Shown: positions 53,294-62,707, counted from the first letter of the stretch. The stretch: DNA of 64,000 nucleotides from Veillonella sp. R32 (GCF_010093125.1 NZ_NMZQ01000011.1:62001-126000), one strand, 5' to 3'. Notes: a model not told the origin generated them from the sequence alone. Program-made: numbers and translations.

Positions 53294-54544
53294 ATGGGCG
53301 CAGAAATCTTGACACTAAAAATTAGTAGTACACAAGCTGTCGCACTCGCATTTGTAACTTATTTCATCGGCGTATGGATTAAAGGCAAAGTTCCCTTATT
53401 CCAGAAACTTAGCTTACCAGCAGCTGTAATCGGCGGTCTACCACTAGCCTTTATCCTATCCGGTTTACGCGTAAACGGTATTTTACAAGTTGACTTTGAT
53501 AATACGCTCTCCACCGTTGCCTTACTCGTATTCTTTACTACCATTGGTATGATGGCGAGTTTAAAATTGATTAAATACGGCGGTTTAGCCCTTATTCTCT
53601 ATCTTGTAATTTCCTCCGTCCTTGGCTTCTTACAAAACTTGCTTGGCATGTCCATCGCCGGTGCTATGGGGATTGATCCACATTATGGCATCTTAGCCGG
53701 TGCCGTTTCCCTTATGGGTGGTCTAGGTACATCAGCTGCTTTTGGCCCTTATTTTGAAAGTACCTATAGTATCCAAGGAGCCACCACCGTAGCTATTACA
53801 TCCGCTACATTCGGGATGGTCGTAGCACTTGTATTGGGCGGACCATTTGGGGAATTCCTCATCAAACGCTACAATATTAAAACACCAGGGGCTCACAAAG
53901 TACAAACTAGTGAAGGCAATGAATCAGCTGCAACGGCTCAACTAGAACCACATGTATTTGATATGTCTATTCTTGAAGAAGAAGAAACCACCGATGTAAA
54001 CGGTGTATTAAAAGCCGCTGCTTTCGTATTCGTTAGCGTAGGCTTAGGTGCTATCCTTAGTGGCTATTTAAACACCTTGATTACTTTACCAGCTTATATC
54101 GGTGCTATGCTAGTGGCTGCGGTGATTCGTAACATTGGCGACTTCACTGGCGCCTATCGCGTACAAGGCGGCGGTCTTAACGTAGTTTCTGAAGTAGCCC
54201 TTACCGTATACGTTACTATGGCTATTAATAGCTTGAAACTATATGAACTCGTTAACTTAGCCCTTCCATTGATTGTTATTCTAATTGCACAAACAATTTT
54301 AATGATTCTCTTTGCATGGCTTGGCTACTTCTTACTCTTCGGCAAAAACTACGATGGCGTAATGCTCGGTGTTGGTGGTATCGGTTTTGCTATGGGGGCT
54401 ACAGCTAATGGCTTAGCTAACATGCAATCCTTAGCGGAAAAATACGGTCCTTCGCCAAAAGCTTGGTTAATCGTATCCCTCGTTGGTCCTTTCCTTATTG
54501 ACTTCGTCAATGCCATTATTATTACTTGGATGGGGAATTGGTAA
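53294..54544 (+). CDS. gltS: Sodium/glutamate symporter
   Basis: 416 residues of the ESS family with about ten to twelve helices and two inverted repeats. 'GAVSLMGGLGTSAAFGPYFE' and 'VGGIGFAMGATANGLANMQS' are the two pore-loop motifs of GltS. It imports L-glutamate with Na+. The ATG at 53294 (AAGGAGG eight bases upstream) is the true start. A rod-like terminator follows. Glutamate use would fit with the pxp operon, but the genes are not linked. Confidence 0.93.
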   Translation: MGAEILTLKISSTQAVALAFVTYFIGVWIKGKVPLFQKLSLPAAVIGGLPLAFILSGLRVNGILQVDFDNTLSTVALLVFFTTIGMMASLKLIKYGGLALILYLVISSVLGFLQNLLGMSIAGAMGIDPHYGILAGAVSLMGGLGTSAAFGPYFESTYSIQGATTVAITSATFGMVVALVLGGPFGEFLIKRYNIKTPGAHKVQTSEGNESAATAQLEPHVFDMSILEEEETTDVNGVLKAAAFVFVSVGLGAILSGYLNTLITLPAYIGAMLVAAVIRNIGDFTGAYRVQGGGLNVVSEVALTVYVTMAINSLKLYELVNLALPLIVILIAQTILMILFAWLGYFLLFGKNYDGVMLGVGGIGFAMGATANGLANMQSLAEKYGPSPKAWLIVSLVGPFLIDFVNAIIITWMGNW

Positions 54545-54629
54545 GCACCTCAAGGCTTATACCATAGGTTTTATCAGACCGGTTCATTAAGTAACCACAA
54601 ATAACTCAATCACTCGAATAAAAACAATT

Positions 54630-54705
54630 AAGCCCCTACAACGGCGCTAACAAGATTAACGTTCTTACGAACCATAATCTAACAGTGCCATTGTAGGGGC
54701 TTTTT
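54630..54705. terminator. Rod-like bidirectional terminator
   Basis: AAGCCCCTACAA pairs with TTGTAGGGGCTT. The helix continues inward through GGCGCT/AGTGCC, AGATTA/TAATCT and GTTC/GAAC around a 4-nt loop, giving an almost unbroken rod of ~28 pairs, then TTTTT. It lies between the convergent gltS and AEC genes. Confidence 0.85.
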
Positions 54706-54711
54706 CAAATA

Positions 54712-55668
54712 CTATTTAACTAACATTATAACAACAGGTAAGGTAACAGCTGATAACACGGTGGTCGCCACTACTAACTGAGTCGCATATTCAGTTTCTG
54801 TCTTTAAAACGCCTGCAATTAGTGCCGTTGTAACCCCACTAGGGACGGCCGCTGAAATAACTAATACTTGCATAACAAGCGTTGATACAGGCTCAATCAA
54901 CATATCATAAACAGCTATAGTCGCCCAAGCCACCATAGGGCCTATAATCAAGCGAACAGCACTGCCCCATATCACTTCTCGATTAAAGAAATTAAATGGA
55001 GTCCTCGCTAATTGAACACCTAAAGTAAATAAAGCAACCATCACGAGCGCATTACTTACATTCATAAGAACAGGCCAAAAGAACGTGTCTTTAATGAGAA
55101 TAGCTCCAAAGTTGCAGAGCAACGCCCCAGCTACCGCATAAATAATTGGCATTTTAAAAACAAGCATAAATGCATCATAACGGCTCATTTTACCTTGTCC
55201 AGCAAAATAAAAGCCAAAACTATTAGTCACTATATTTTGCCAAACAAACACTACAATTTGAATAGCAATGGCCGCTTGAAGCCAAATCGGTTGCCCATTC
55301 TGTAAAAAAGGATCATTCGAATAAATAAACACAATCAAAGGCACTCCAATATTGCCACAATTATTAAAAAGTACGGCATTCCTAAAAATACCACACTTTT
55401 CTTTTTTCAAACGTAATCCCTTTTCAAACACTAAACTAGCTAACCAGGTAGCGATAAAGCCAATAACCGTCAGCCATACCACTTCAGCGCTCTCCGCCGT
55501 GACTGTGTAACTATAAGTATTCGTAAACAAAAAGGCTGGTGCGACCACATAAAAGTTGATTTTACTAAGCGTATCTAAATCTAGGTGAAACTTCTTGTCC
55601 ATAAAATAGCCAATGAGTACCAGTAGTAAAATTGGCATAACTGTTGTCAAAAAGATATGCAGTATCAT
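54712..55668 (-). CDS. AEC-family permease (auxin efflux carrier type)
   Basis: 318 residues, ten helices in two five-helix repeats. 'YVVAPAFLFTNTYSY' and 'NNCGNIGVPLIVFIYSND' (first crossover) and 'AAVPSGVTTALIAG' (second) are family landmarks. Bacterial members carry malate, malonate or related acids; the substrate here is unknown. It starts 3 bp after the small secreted protein gene with only a weak ribosome site, so translation is probably coupled. Confidence 0.85.
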   Translation of the reverse strand: MILHIFLTTVMPILLLVLIGYFMDKKFHLDLDTLSKINFYVVAPAFLFTNTYSYTVTAESAEVVWLTVIGFIATWLASLVFEKGLRLKKEKCGIFRNAVLFNNCGNIGVPLIVFIYSNDPFLQNGQPIWLQAAIAIQIVVFVWQNIVTNSFGFYFAGQGKMSRYDAFMLVFKMPIIYAVAGALLCNFGAILIKDTFFWPVLMNVSNALVMVALFTLGVQLARTPFNFFNREVIWGSAVRLIIGPMVAWATIAVYDMLIEPVSTLVMQVLVISAAVPSGVTTALIAGVLKTETEYATQLVVATTVLSAVTLPVVIMLVK

Positions 55669-55671
55669 AGA

Positions 55672-56064
55672 TTATTGGGCACCCCACACTAATTTGTATA
55701 AAGCTTCCCCCATACTGCCAGCTATCACAGCTGCGGGTTTGTTATCATACGTATATTCATTATCATTATACAAAGTGCCATTATTGTGATAGTACTTCAT
55801 ATCCAATGTTTGAATCGTGTGTTGTTCTTTTTTAATCTCCATTTTTTCAAAATAGTAATCCCCGCCTGGTTTTACCACACGAATCCAAAGTTGAGCTACA
55901 TTATCGTCTTTATCTACACTACTATTATCGATAGAAATAGTATTATCATGGCTATCGGCCCCTACATAATACCAATAATCTTGCGCCTGTACAGGATTCA
56001 TAAAGGCCATACTCAAAGCTCCTACAAAGCCAAGCACAGCCAATGTTTTAGTAATATATTTCAT
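55672..56064 (-). CDS. Small secreted protein, possibly surface-adhesin E-like
   Basis: 130 residues. A signal peptide ('KYITKTLAVLGFVGALSMAF' then 'MNPVQAQ') is cut after AQA or nearby; the mature ~105 residues are rich in Tyr, Asp and Asn. The pattern 'YWYYVGADSHDNTISIDNSS' followed by 'NVAQLWIRVVKPG' resembles the protein-E/surface-adhesin domain found in many secreted Negativicutes proteins, but the match is by eye only. The ATG at 56064 has GAAGG upstream; a longer frame from 56115 is unlikely. Operon mate of the AEC permease. Confidence 0.7.
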   Translation of the reverse strand: MKYITKTLAVLGFVGALSMAFMNPVQAQDYWYYVGADSHDNTISIDNSSVDKDDNVAQLWIRVVKPGGDYYFEKMEIKKEQHTIQTLDMKYYHNNGTLYNDNEYTYDNKPAAVIAGSMGEALYKLVWGAQ

Positions 56065-56254
56065 AAAATTAACCTTCTTTCTGCGTATGTAATACATTGT
56101 CTTGCCTATACTCATTTCATTTCTTTACATCATTTACTCACATCTTATCGAATTATCGAAATTCGTCTAACTACCATTATACCTACTTAGTCATAGTTTG
56201 CAAGTCTCAATAGTGAAACCAGTATACTAGCTATTGTATACTGTATTAAGAAAT

Positions 56255-56316
56255 AAAAATAGGACTGCCATAATATCTACGAATTATCTGATATTAATAG
56301 CAATCCTATTTTTATT
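56255..56316 (-). terminator. Terminator after buk
   Basis: An imperfect long hairpin (AATAGGA...TCCTATT arms, 56258-56312) with a TTTTTA tail on the minus strand, just behind the butyrate kinase stop. Confidence 0.75.
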
Positions 56317-56322
56317 TTTTAC

Positions 56323-57447
56323 TTATATTCCCATAGCCTTCTCAAATTTTTCAGCCGACCATACAGGGTTCCCTGTATACGTCTTTATGTCTTCTTTACC
56401 AGACATAACGCGAATGGCTCCGGCAGCTAATGCTTCCATTTCAAACTCACCAGGCATAACTGCAATTTCAGCAATATAGCCTATATATGAATTTAATGTA
56501 TCTACTACATATTTATCATGAGATATACCGCCTGTTAAAATAATAGCATCTACCTTTCCTTTTAAAACAGCCGCCATTGCGCCTATTTCTTTAGCAATCT
56601 GATAAATGAACGCATCATAAACAATTTTAGCATATCGACTACCATCATTAATCATTTTGCCAACTTCCCGCGCATCAGAGGTTCCCAAATGACTAACTAA
56701 TCCACCAGACTTAGTTAATAATAATTTTAATTCTGCAGTATCAACCTCAGATTCACAAAGCTTTAACATAGACGCAGCTGGAATATAGCCAATACGAGTT
56801 GGTGCCATAGGCCCTTCTCCATGCGCAATATCATTTGAATCAACCATGATTCCTTTTTCATGAGCTGTTACTGAGACACCGCCACCAATATGAGCCACAA
56901 TAATATTTAAATCACTATATGTTTGCCCCCTATCATTGGCTAGCCGTATGCACATTTCTTTTTGGTTTAAAGCATGTATTTTACTTTGACGATAAACCCC
57001 TTTAATGCCCGTAATTCTGGCTATATCCGTAAATTCATCTACATCTGGAGCATTTACAATACATGCAATACCACCATATTCCTTTTTAAAAAGTTCTGCC
57101 AATTGAGCTCCTAATGCAGCGGGATGTTGAACATATTGACCACTCCGTTGATCTTCTATTAAACGCTCATTAACGCCATATACCCCGCCTTCAACGCTAC
57201 AAGTACCACCGCCACGAGCGGAAAATGCATCAGTACCTGTTAAATCAACCTTATTTTCTGCCAATACTTTACGGATTACATCATAACGATACTCTAATTG
57301 ATCATTTATTGAATGGAATTGACTTAATTCGCTGGCTTGATGGTCAATATTTTGTGCAAATACTTTTTCATCGCCATGAAATAAAGCAATTTTTGTAGAA
57401 GTCGAACCAGGATTAATGGTAAATACTTTATATATTTTCGCTGTCAT
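56323..57447 (-). CDS. buk: Butyrate kinase
   Basis: 374 residues of the acetokinase family, butyrate-kinase branch. 'VFTINPGSTSTKIALF' (phosphate 1), 'FSARGGGTCSVEGGVYGVN', 'VAHIGGGVSVTAHEKGIMVD' and 'DAIILTGGISHDKYVVD' (adenosine) are all present. It makes ATP from an acyl-phosphate, releasing butyrate or a similar (branched or C3-C5) acid. Last gene of the right-hand operon; its ribosome site (AAGGGGG) lies directly after an intrinsic terminator, so it can be uncoupled from the genes upstream. Confidence 0.92.
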   Translation of the reverse strand: MTAKIYKVFTINPGSTSTKIALFHGDEKVFAQNIDHQASELSQFHSINDQLEYRYDVIRKVLAENKVDLTGTDAFSARGGGTCSVEGGVYGVNERLIEDQRSGQYVQHPAALGAQLAELFKKEYGGIACIVNAPDVDEFTDIARITGIKGVYRQSKIHALNQKEMCIRLANDRGQTYSDLNIIVAHIGGGVSVTAHEKGIMVDSNDIAHGEGPMAPTRIGYIPAASMLKLCESEVDTAELKLLLTKSGGLVSHLGTSDAREVGKMINDGSRYAKIVYDAFIYQIAKEIGAMAAVLKGKVDAIILTGGISHDKYVVDTLNSYIGYIAEIAVMPGEFEMEALAAGAIRVMSGKEDIKTYTGNPVWSAEKFEKAMGI

Positions 57448-57461
57448 AATGATCCCCCTTG

Positions 57462-57497
57462 AAAAAAATATCCTCTCAACAAATGCTGAGAGGATAT
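57462..57497 (-). terminator. Intra-operon terminator before buk
   Basis: A perfect 11-bp stem (57468-57478 with 57487-57497) followed on the minus strand by seven T, only ~15 nt before the buk start. It would reduce buk transcription relative to the upstream genes or act as an attenuator. Confidence 0.85.
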
Positions 57498-57529
57498 TTA
57501 ATTATAAATATAAAATTATGCATTAATTT

Positions 57530-58780
57530 TTAGATAAAAAATCTAAATACACCTGAAATATTTAGTGTTAAAGTAACAACTAACGCAATGATAGCTACAA
57601 AAATCATTTTAGTAAAAATTTCACGCGTATTGTAATGATCTGGTAATGCACCTAATGCAATAGCGCCTAATGGTGATAATGGACTATATACAACTGAACC
57701 GATAGCACCTGATTGAATAGCCTGAACATATTCTACATACTGCAAACCGCCACCTACAGCATTAGCAATTTCAGGAACTGTAGGAATCAAAGTCGGCATT
57801 ACAACTCCGGTTCCACTAGATACACTCGTCATCAAACCACCCATGAGTGCTAAAATAGTGGTAGCTGTGAACGGAGTCATAATGGTAGATAAGCCTTGAG
57901 CTAACATCTTAATGCCGCCCACTTCATTCATTACATTAATTAAAATACTCGTACCACTAACCATAATTAATACATTCCAATTGACGCTCTTAATAGCTAA
58001 TTTTTCATCAGACACCTTAAAGAGCAACATAAAAGCTACACCAATTAACATAGCTGCTCCAATTGGGATTTTGAAGAATAAAATCATACATAATACTAGT
58101 GCAATAATAGCTAATGTAATTTTTTGTTTTGTATTAAACGGTTCAGGTTTTTCTAATTCTAAATTGCCATCAATAGCTTTAGCTTTCCAACCACCTAATA
58201 AGAAATAAGCAAGTAAGGAATGAATCATCATTGCTGTCGCTGTAGCTGCCCAAACTGCAAAGTAATTATCTACACCAATCTCCTTAGCTAATCCAGATGT
58301 AACAACACCAATAACACTAAATGGCCCTGCCGAACCAATATCCGCACCAGCAATAATCATTACCATTAGAATAAGCGGATTCAAACCAACTCTATCACCT
58401 ACCATTAAAGCAATAGGTAACATAAAGGCTGCTACAGTAGGATCTGCCCCACAGAATGTTAGTAAACCTGTTGCTAACATAAACACCCAAGGCAAAAGTT
58501 TTGCATAGTTTCTACAGCTATAAGCTAATTTTGAAGCTAAAATTTTGGTTGTATCATTCGTTGTCGCAAATGCAAAAAGTAACATAACCGACATCATGAT
58601 AACGAATAAACCTGTAGGCCACCCAGTGACAATCAACTTCCCTAAATTCATATCATAAACAAACTTGCCAAGTAAAAAGGCAAATAGCATTGACATAATC
58701 CCAATATTTACACATCGCTTAACGCCTATAATAATCGCTAAAATCAATGCAATAATTGATGAAAACGCAAAGTAATCCAT
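57530..58780 (-). CDS. Dicarboxylate-type carrier (MatC-like, ArsB/NhaD superfamily)
   Basis: 416 residues with about 12 helices. 'ILALIIGVKRCVNIGIMSML' opposite tandem pore segments 'TFCGADPTVAAFMLPIAL', 'GADIGSAGPFSVIGVVTSGL' and 'SVSSGTGVVMPTLIPTVPEI' resemble MatC/SLC13-type anion carriers. Substrates of relatives are malonate, malate and other dicarboxylates. Placed between ptb and buk, it most likely imports the acid that the operon ferments. Substrate is inferred from context. Confidence 0.75.
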   Translation of the reverse strand: MDYFAFSSIIALILAIIIGVKRCVNIGIMSMLFAFLLGKFVYDMNLGKLIVTGWPTGLFVIMMSVMLLFAFATTNDTTKILASKLAYSCRNYAKLLPWVFMLATGLLTFCGADPTVAAFMLPIALMVGDRVGLNPLILMVMIIAGADIGSAGPFSVIGVVTSGLAKEIGVDNYFAVWAATATAMMIHSLLAYFLLGGWKAKAIDGNLELEKPEPFNTKQKITLAIIALVLCMILFFKIPIGAAMLIGVAFMLLFKVSDEKLAIKSVNWNVLIMVSGTSILINVMNEVGGIKMLAQGLSTIMTPFTATTILALMGGLMTSVSSGTGVVMPTLIPTVPEIANAVGGGLQYVEYVQAIQSGAIGSVVYSPLSPLGAIALGALPDHYNTREIFTKMIFVAIIALVVTLTLNISGVFRFFI

Positions 58781-58852
58781 TATGGGACCTCCCTCTAAAG
58801 TTATACCTTAAAATTAATTTGTTACTTAATAGACATACATAGCAAATTTATA

Positions 58853-59758
58853 TTATCGTTTCCCAATCAAAGCAGATAGAATAATAGCCATATATTTATC
58901 TTCAATCGTTGCGGCCCGTGATGTAATAATAAGTGGTACCAACGCACCTAAAATTATCCCACAAGTTTTAGCCCCGCCAGTGCAAGTTAAAGATTTTGCC
59001 AATAAATTGCCAGAAACAATATCTGGCACAACTAAAATATCCGCATCACCAGCTACTGGACTGTCATATTTTTTAATAATTTTTGATTCTGGATCCATTG
59101 CTAAATCATAGGATATAGGCCCTTCTACGATACAATCTTTAATTACACCCTGTTTATTTAATTCTTTTAACTCACCTGCATCAACTGAATCAGGCATCTT
59201 AGGATTTACATGTTCTACCGCAGCTAAAACAGCAACTTTAGGATTATTAATGCCTAGTGCGCGATAAGCAATAACAGCATTCTCTAGAGCACCTTGTTTT
59301 TGCTCTAATGTAGGATATGTCAATAATCCTACATCAGTAACAGCAAATATTTTATGATAATTTGGGCTTTCCATAAAAGCTAACAAAGACATCACTGACT
59401 TAGAGCGAATTCCTTTTTCTTTATTAACTAAAACCTTCATTAACACGCCTGTTTCAAGCGCACCTTTCATAATGCCATCAACATTACCATCTTTAGCTAA
59501 TTGAGCCGCCAACTCTGAAGCCTTAACTTCATCATCAGCAGGAATCAGTTCAAATTTCTGAGAATCTAAACCTACTTTTTGCGCGACTTTCTCAATTTCT
59601 AATTTATTCCCAATCAAGACAGGGATAACAAGACCTTTATCAACAATATGTTTTACGGCTGTTAATGTGTGTTCTTCAGCAGCCCAAACTACTGCGATTC
59701 TTCTTTTTACAGTTTCACCACTTAATTTAGCTTCTAATTCAGCAAAATTTTTTATCAT
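58853..59758 (-). CDS. ptb: Phosphate butyryltransferase (phosphotransacylase)
   Basis: 301 residues. 'GLVIPVLIGNKLEIEKVAQK', 'DGIMKGALETGVLMKVLVNK', 'VEGPISYDLAMDP' and 'DILVVPDIVSGNLLAKSL' are hallmarks of the Ptb branch. It converts acyl-CoA plus phosphate to acyl-phosphate for the kinase. The ATG at 59758 has GAGGAGG six bases upstream; a longer TTG start at 59773 would overlap the preceding gene. Follows the LeuC-like gene by 11 bp. Confidence 0.92.
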   Translation of the reverse strand: MIKNFAELEAKLSGETVKRRIAVVWAAEEHTLTAVKHIVDKGLVIPVLIGNKLEIEKVAQKVGLDSQKFELIPADDEVKASELAAQLAKDGNVDGIMKGALETGVLMKVLVNKEKGIRSKSVMSLLAFMESPNYHKIFAVTDVGLLTYPTLEQKQGALENAVIAYRALGINNPKVAVLAAVEHVNPKMPDSVDAGELKELNKQGVIKDCIVEGPISYDLAMDPESKIIKKYDSPVAGDADILVVPDIVSGNLLAKSLTCTGGAKTCGIILGALVPLIITSRAATIEDKYMAIILSALIGKR

Positions 59759-59769
59759 GTTATGCCTCC

Positions 59770-61032
59770 TCAATTCATATTAGCTGGCGAGGATATATGA
59801 CCTTTTATAGCAGTTACTGCCGCTACCGCTGGAGAACTTAAATATATCAATGTCTTTTTAGTCCCCATTCGACCAATAAAGTTACGATTAGCCGTAGAAA
59901 CAATAATTTCGTCATCAGCCATTAGGCCATAAGGCATTCCACAGCAAAGGCCACAACAAGGATGAATAATAATCGCACCTGATTCAACAAACGTCTTTAT
60001 ATAGCCTTTTTTTATTGCTTCTTTATAAATATGATTTGTAGCTGGGGCTACAATAAATCGTACATGAGGCGCTACTTTTTTACCTTCCAAATAACTAGCT
60101 GCAACAGCTAAATCATCTAAACTACCGTTAGTACATGATCCAATATAAACTTCATGTACCTTCTGACCCAAAACTTCACTCACCGGATGAACATTATCTA
60201 CACCTTGTGGGCAAGCCATAAGTGGTTCCAGTTTACTCAAGTCATATTCCAGAATGCATTCATATTCAGCATCTTCATCAGGATGTACCCAACTAATCTC
60301 ATCTAATTCCATGTCAAAATACTTAGCCGTAATCTCATCTACAGGGAAAAGAGCACATTTAGCGCCTGCTTCTAATGCCATATTCGCAATAGTATAACGC
60401 GCATCCATCCCCAGCTCTTTAATAGCAGGTCCTACAAATTCCATAGATTTATATTGAGCCCCATCAGATTTAATATCACTTAATATCTGTAAAATTAAAT
60501 CTTTTGCTGAGGAACCATCAGCAAAGCTTCCTGTAAGGACAACTTTTATTGCTTCTGGTACTTTAAACCATAATTCACCAGTTGTGAGCGCTGCTGCCAT
60601 TTCGGTTGTACCGATACCGCTACAAAAACAACCGCCTCCACCATAAGTAGTCGTGTGACTATCAGTTGCTGTAACCACTGTACCTGGCAAAGCATATCGC
60701 TTCTCATGCATAATGGTATGGCAAATCCCTTCACCGATATGAATCTTTTCTTTATCTAATTTCCAAGTTTCTGCTAACTCTATGCCCGCTTGATAATGAA
60801 TGGAGTCATTATTAGCTACAGCAGTCGGCATGCAGTGGTCAAATACTACGGTTAATTTATGGGGATTTTCTAATTCTTTAGTCCCCATTTTCTTTAGTAC
60901 ATCCACTAAATAAGGAGTATAAATATCATGAACCATAAACATATCAGGTTTTGTAATTACAATATCACCTGTCTTAACTGTATCCAATCCGGCATTATGC
61001 ATTAAAATTTTCTCAACCATTGTATAGCCCAT
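59770..61032 (-). CDS. Aconitase-family dehydratase large subunit (LeuC/HacA/DmdA-like)
   Basis: 420 residues. 'VFDHCMPTAVANNDSIHYQA' and 'VVTATDSHTTTYGGGGCFCS' are the substrate/Ser-His motifs. The [4Fe-4S] ligands are in 'YIGSCTNGSLDDL' and 'IIHPCCGLCCGMPYG'. The family isomerises or dehydrates 2-hydroxy di/tricarboxylates: isopropylmalate, homocitrate, citramalate or 2,3-dimethylmalate. No leuA or leuB lies alongside; the company of PFOR, ptb and buk argues for a catabolic substrate. Pairs with the small subunit upstream. AAGGAGG precedes the ATG. Confidence 0.87.
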   Translation of the reverse strand: MGYTMVEKILMHNAGLDTVKTGDIVITKPDMFMVHDIYTPYLVDVLKKMGTKELENPHKLTVVFDHCMPTAVANNDSIHYQAGIELAETWKLDKEKIHIGEGICHTIMHEKRYALPGTVVTATDSHTTTYGGGGCFCSGIGTTEMAAALTTGELWFKVPEAIKVVLTGSFADGSSAKDLILQILSDIKSDGAQYKSMEFVGPAIKELGMDARYTIANMALEAGAKCALFPVDEITAKYFDMELDEISWVHPDEDAEYECILEYDLSKLEPLMACPQGVDNVHPVSEVLGQKVHEVYIGSCTNGSLDDLAVAASYLEGKKVAPHVRFIVAPATNHIYKEAIKKGYIKTFVESGAIIIHPCCGLCCGMPYGLMADDEIIVSTANRNFIGRMGTKKTLIYLSSPAVAAVTAIKGHISSPANMN

Positions 61033-61037
61033 AAAAT

Positions 61038-61538
61038 TTACACCTCCTTACTTTTATTAATTTTTTTACAATGCTCTAATAATCCGCCATCCTTAACAAT
61101 TTCTAATAAGTTATCAGGTATCTGGCTGATAGGATATGACTTCCCATTTACAGTAACTGCTTTATTTACTTCGACCGTAACTATATCGCCTTCTTCACAG
61201 TTCTCTTGAATTCCATCACATTCAATTAAAACTATGCCCGAGTTAAATGCATTTCTAAAAAAAATACGAGCAAACGATTTAGCTATGATGCATTTAACAC
61301 CATGAACAGCAATACAAGCTGGTGCCTGTTCACGAGAAGAACCACATCCAAAGTTTTTACCACCTACCAAAATATCTCCAGGCTTAACACTCGATGCAAA
61401 TTCAGGTCGCAAATGTTCAAAACAATACGCGCCCATCTCTTCTATCGTAGGAAGTGTCCCTCTCTTACCAGGAATAATTGTGTCGGTGTCAACATCATCA
61501 GGAAACTTCCATATCTTGCCAGTTAAAGTTAATTCCAT
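61038..61538 (-). CDS. Aconitase-family small subunit (LeuD/HacB/DmdB-like)
   Basis: 166 residues, the swivelling domain. 'KFPDDVDTDTIIPGKRG' opens it, and 'GGKNFGCGSSREQAP' carries the substrate-binding Ser-Ser-Arg. The specificity loop after the first helix reads 'GTLPTIEEMGAYCFEHLRP', unlike the YLR/YLK loops of typical isopropylmalate or homoaconitate enzymes, so the substrate is open. The ATG at 61538 (TTAGGAG upstream) gives the family length; the longer frame from 61583 overlaps the neighbour. Confidence 0.87.
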   Translation of the reverse strand: MELTLTGKIWKFPDDVDTDTIIPGKRGTLPTIEEMGAYCFEHLRPEFASSVKPGDILVGGKNFGCGSSREQAPACIAVHGVKCIIAKSFARIFFRNAFNSGIVLIECDGIQENCEEGDIVTVEVNKAVTVNGKSYPISQIPDNLLEIVKDGGLLEHCKKINKSKEV

Positions 61539-61548
61539 AGCTAAACTC

Positions 61549-62697
61549 CTAATCCAAATAACCATTAATGGCTGCAGATACAACCGTTTCCACAGAGCCT
61601 ACAAATAACTTAGTATTAATCCCACCTAAGCAATTGCTATAATTATAAACACCTGTCGTAATAGCAACCTCATTATGACCTAATACTGCAGGCCCCTGCG
61701 ACATTCTTCCGTGATCGCCTGGTGGAAGAATCTGCGCTCCAAAATCAATAAATGTTTCTAATAAGCCTTCTTCTGCAGCCTGTAAATATACCTCACTGCT
61801 AACTGGACTTATATTAAGTCGAACACCCCACTTAACACGCTTACCACGCATAAGATCAGCAGCTAACCTCAAGTCTTCTATATGTCCACCAGTATAACCA
61901 CCTACAAAAGCTGCCTCTATTGAAGTTCCCTTTACTCCGTCTAAAGGAGACAATCTACAGCCTTCAGCTCTACCAGAAAAAGATTCTGGTAAAGCTACAA
62001 CTTTTTCATCAGAAGAAAGATCAAATGTAAATTGTTTACATTCGTTTGCATCACTATTCCCAATAACAGTCATAGTCGCACCGGCTTCAGACATAAAGCT
62101 CATAAAAACTATTAATTCATGTTCTGAAAATTTTCCATATATTTCTTCAGAAAATTCAAAACACAGTCCCTTTAACTGGCTTTGTTGAGCTGCTCTTACA
62201 AAACATAAGGCGATGTCGAATATAGAAACTAAATTAGGCTTTTCACCTACTAAATTAATTTTTACTGTATTAGGTACTAAAAGGGAGAATTTAGATTCTG
62301 CTAATGCTTGTTGCAATATTTCATCAGGCACACTAATGCCTAAAGCACCCTTAACAGAATATATTGTCTGATGTTTCCCTGCCCCAACAATAATCTCGCC
62401 AGATTTAACAACATGATTTAGCATATATTGGTATGCTATTCCTTTTGCTTGTAAATACGAAATGTTATGTTGAGCAGAGAATTTTTCAAGCTCCCCCATA
62501 ACTCGAGCATATGCTGGATCTCCCGATGGAACATGATGATCAATAAAAATTTTCACCTTCTCAGGCTCAGAAACATTATTTTTAAATGACTCTGTAAAAC
62601 TATATCCACTTCCATCCGTAATAACCATATGATCTGGCGTAACATCTACGATTTCACCTGCTGGTTTTCCTAACCACTTTTCAATCACTGTACTCAT
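61549..62697 (-). CDS. Degenerate aconitase-family large-subunit paralogue without Fe-S ligands
   Basis: 382 residues that follow the LeuC fold end to end ('KIFIDHHVPSGDPAYARVMG', 'GEIIVGAGKHQTIYSVKGAL', 'GTSIEAAFVGGYTGGHIEDL'). Key residues are changed. The IGSCTNG loop is 'VGGYTGG' (Cys to Tyr), the CxxC pair is replaced by 'GAQILPPGDHGRMSQGP', and the DSH motif is 'GKH' with only His kept. A normal [4Fe-4S] cluster cannot be built. It starts with AGGAG upstream, ends 11 bp before the small subunit, and its frame is intact. A structural, regulatory or new catalytic role is possible. Confidence 0.8.
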   Translation of the reverse strand: MSTVIEKWLGKPAGEIVDVTPDHMVITDGSGYSFTESFKNNVSEPEKVKIFIDHHVPSGDPAYARVMGELEKFSAQHNISYLQAKGIAYQYMLNHVVKSGEIIVGAGKHQTIYSVKGALGISVPDEILQQALAESKFSLLVPNTVKINLVGEKPNLVSIFDIALCFVRAAQQSQLKGLCFEFSEEIYGKFSEHELIVFMSFMSEAGATMTVIGNSDANECKQFTFDLSSDEKVVALPESFSGRAEGCRLSPLDGVKGTSIEAAFVGGYTGGHIEDLRLAADLMRGKRVKWGVRLNISPVSSEVYLQAAEEGLLETFIDFGAQILPPGDHGRMSQGPAVLGHNEVAITTGVYNYSNCLGGINTKLFVGSVETVVSAAINGYLD

Positions 62698-62707
62698 AGT
62701 GATACTC

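Noticed and set aside
59770-61538. leuCD of leucine biosynthesis
   Set aside because: No leuA, leuB or ilv gene is alongside; neighbours are PFOR-like, ptb, buk and a carrier, and the small-subunit specificity loop is atypical. It cannot be fully excluded from this window alone.
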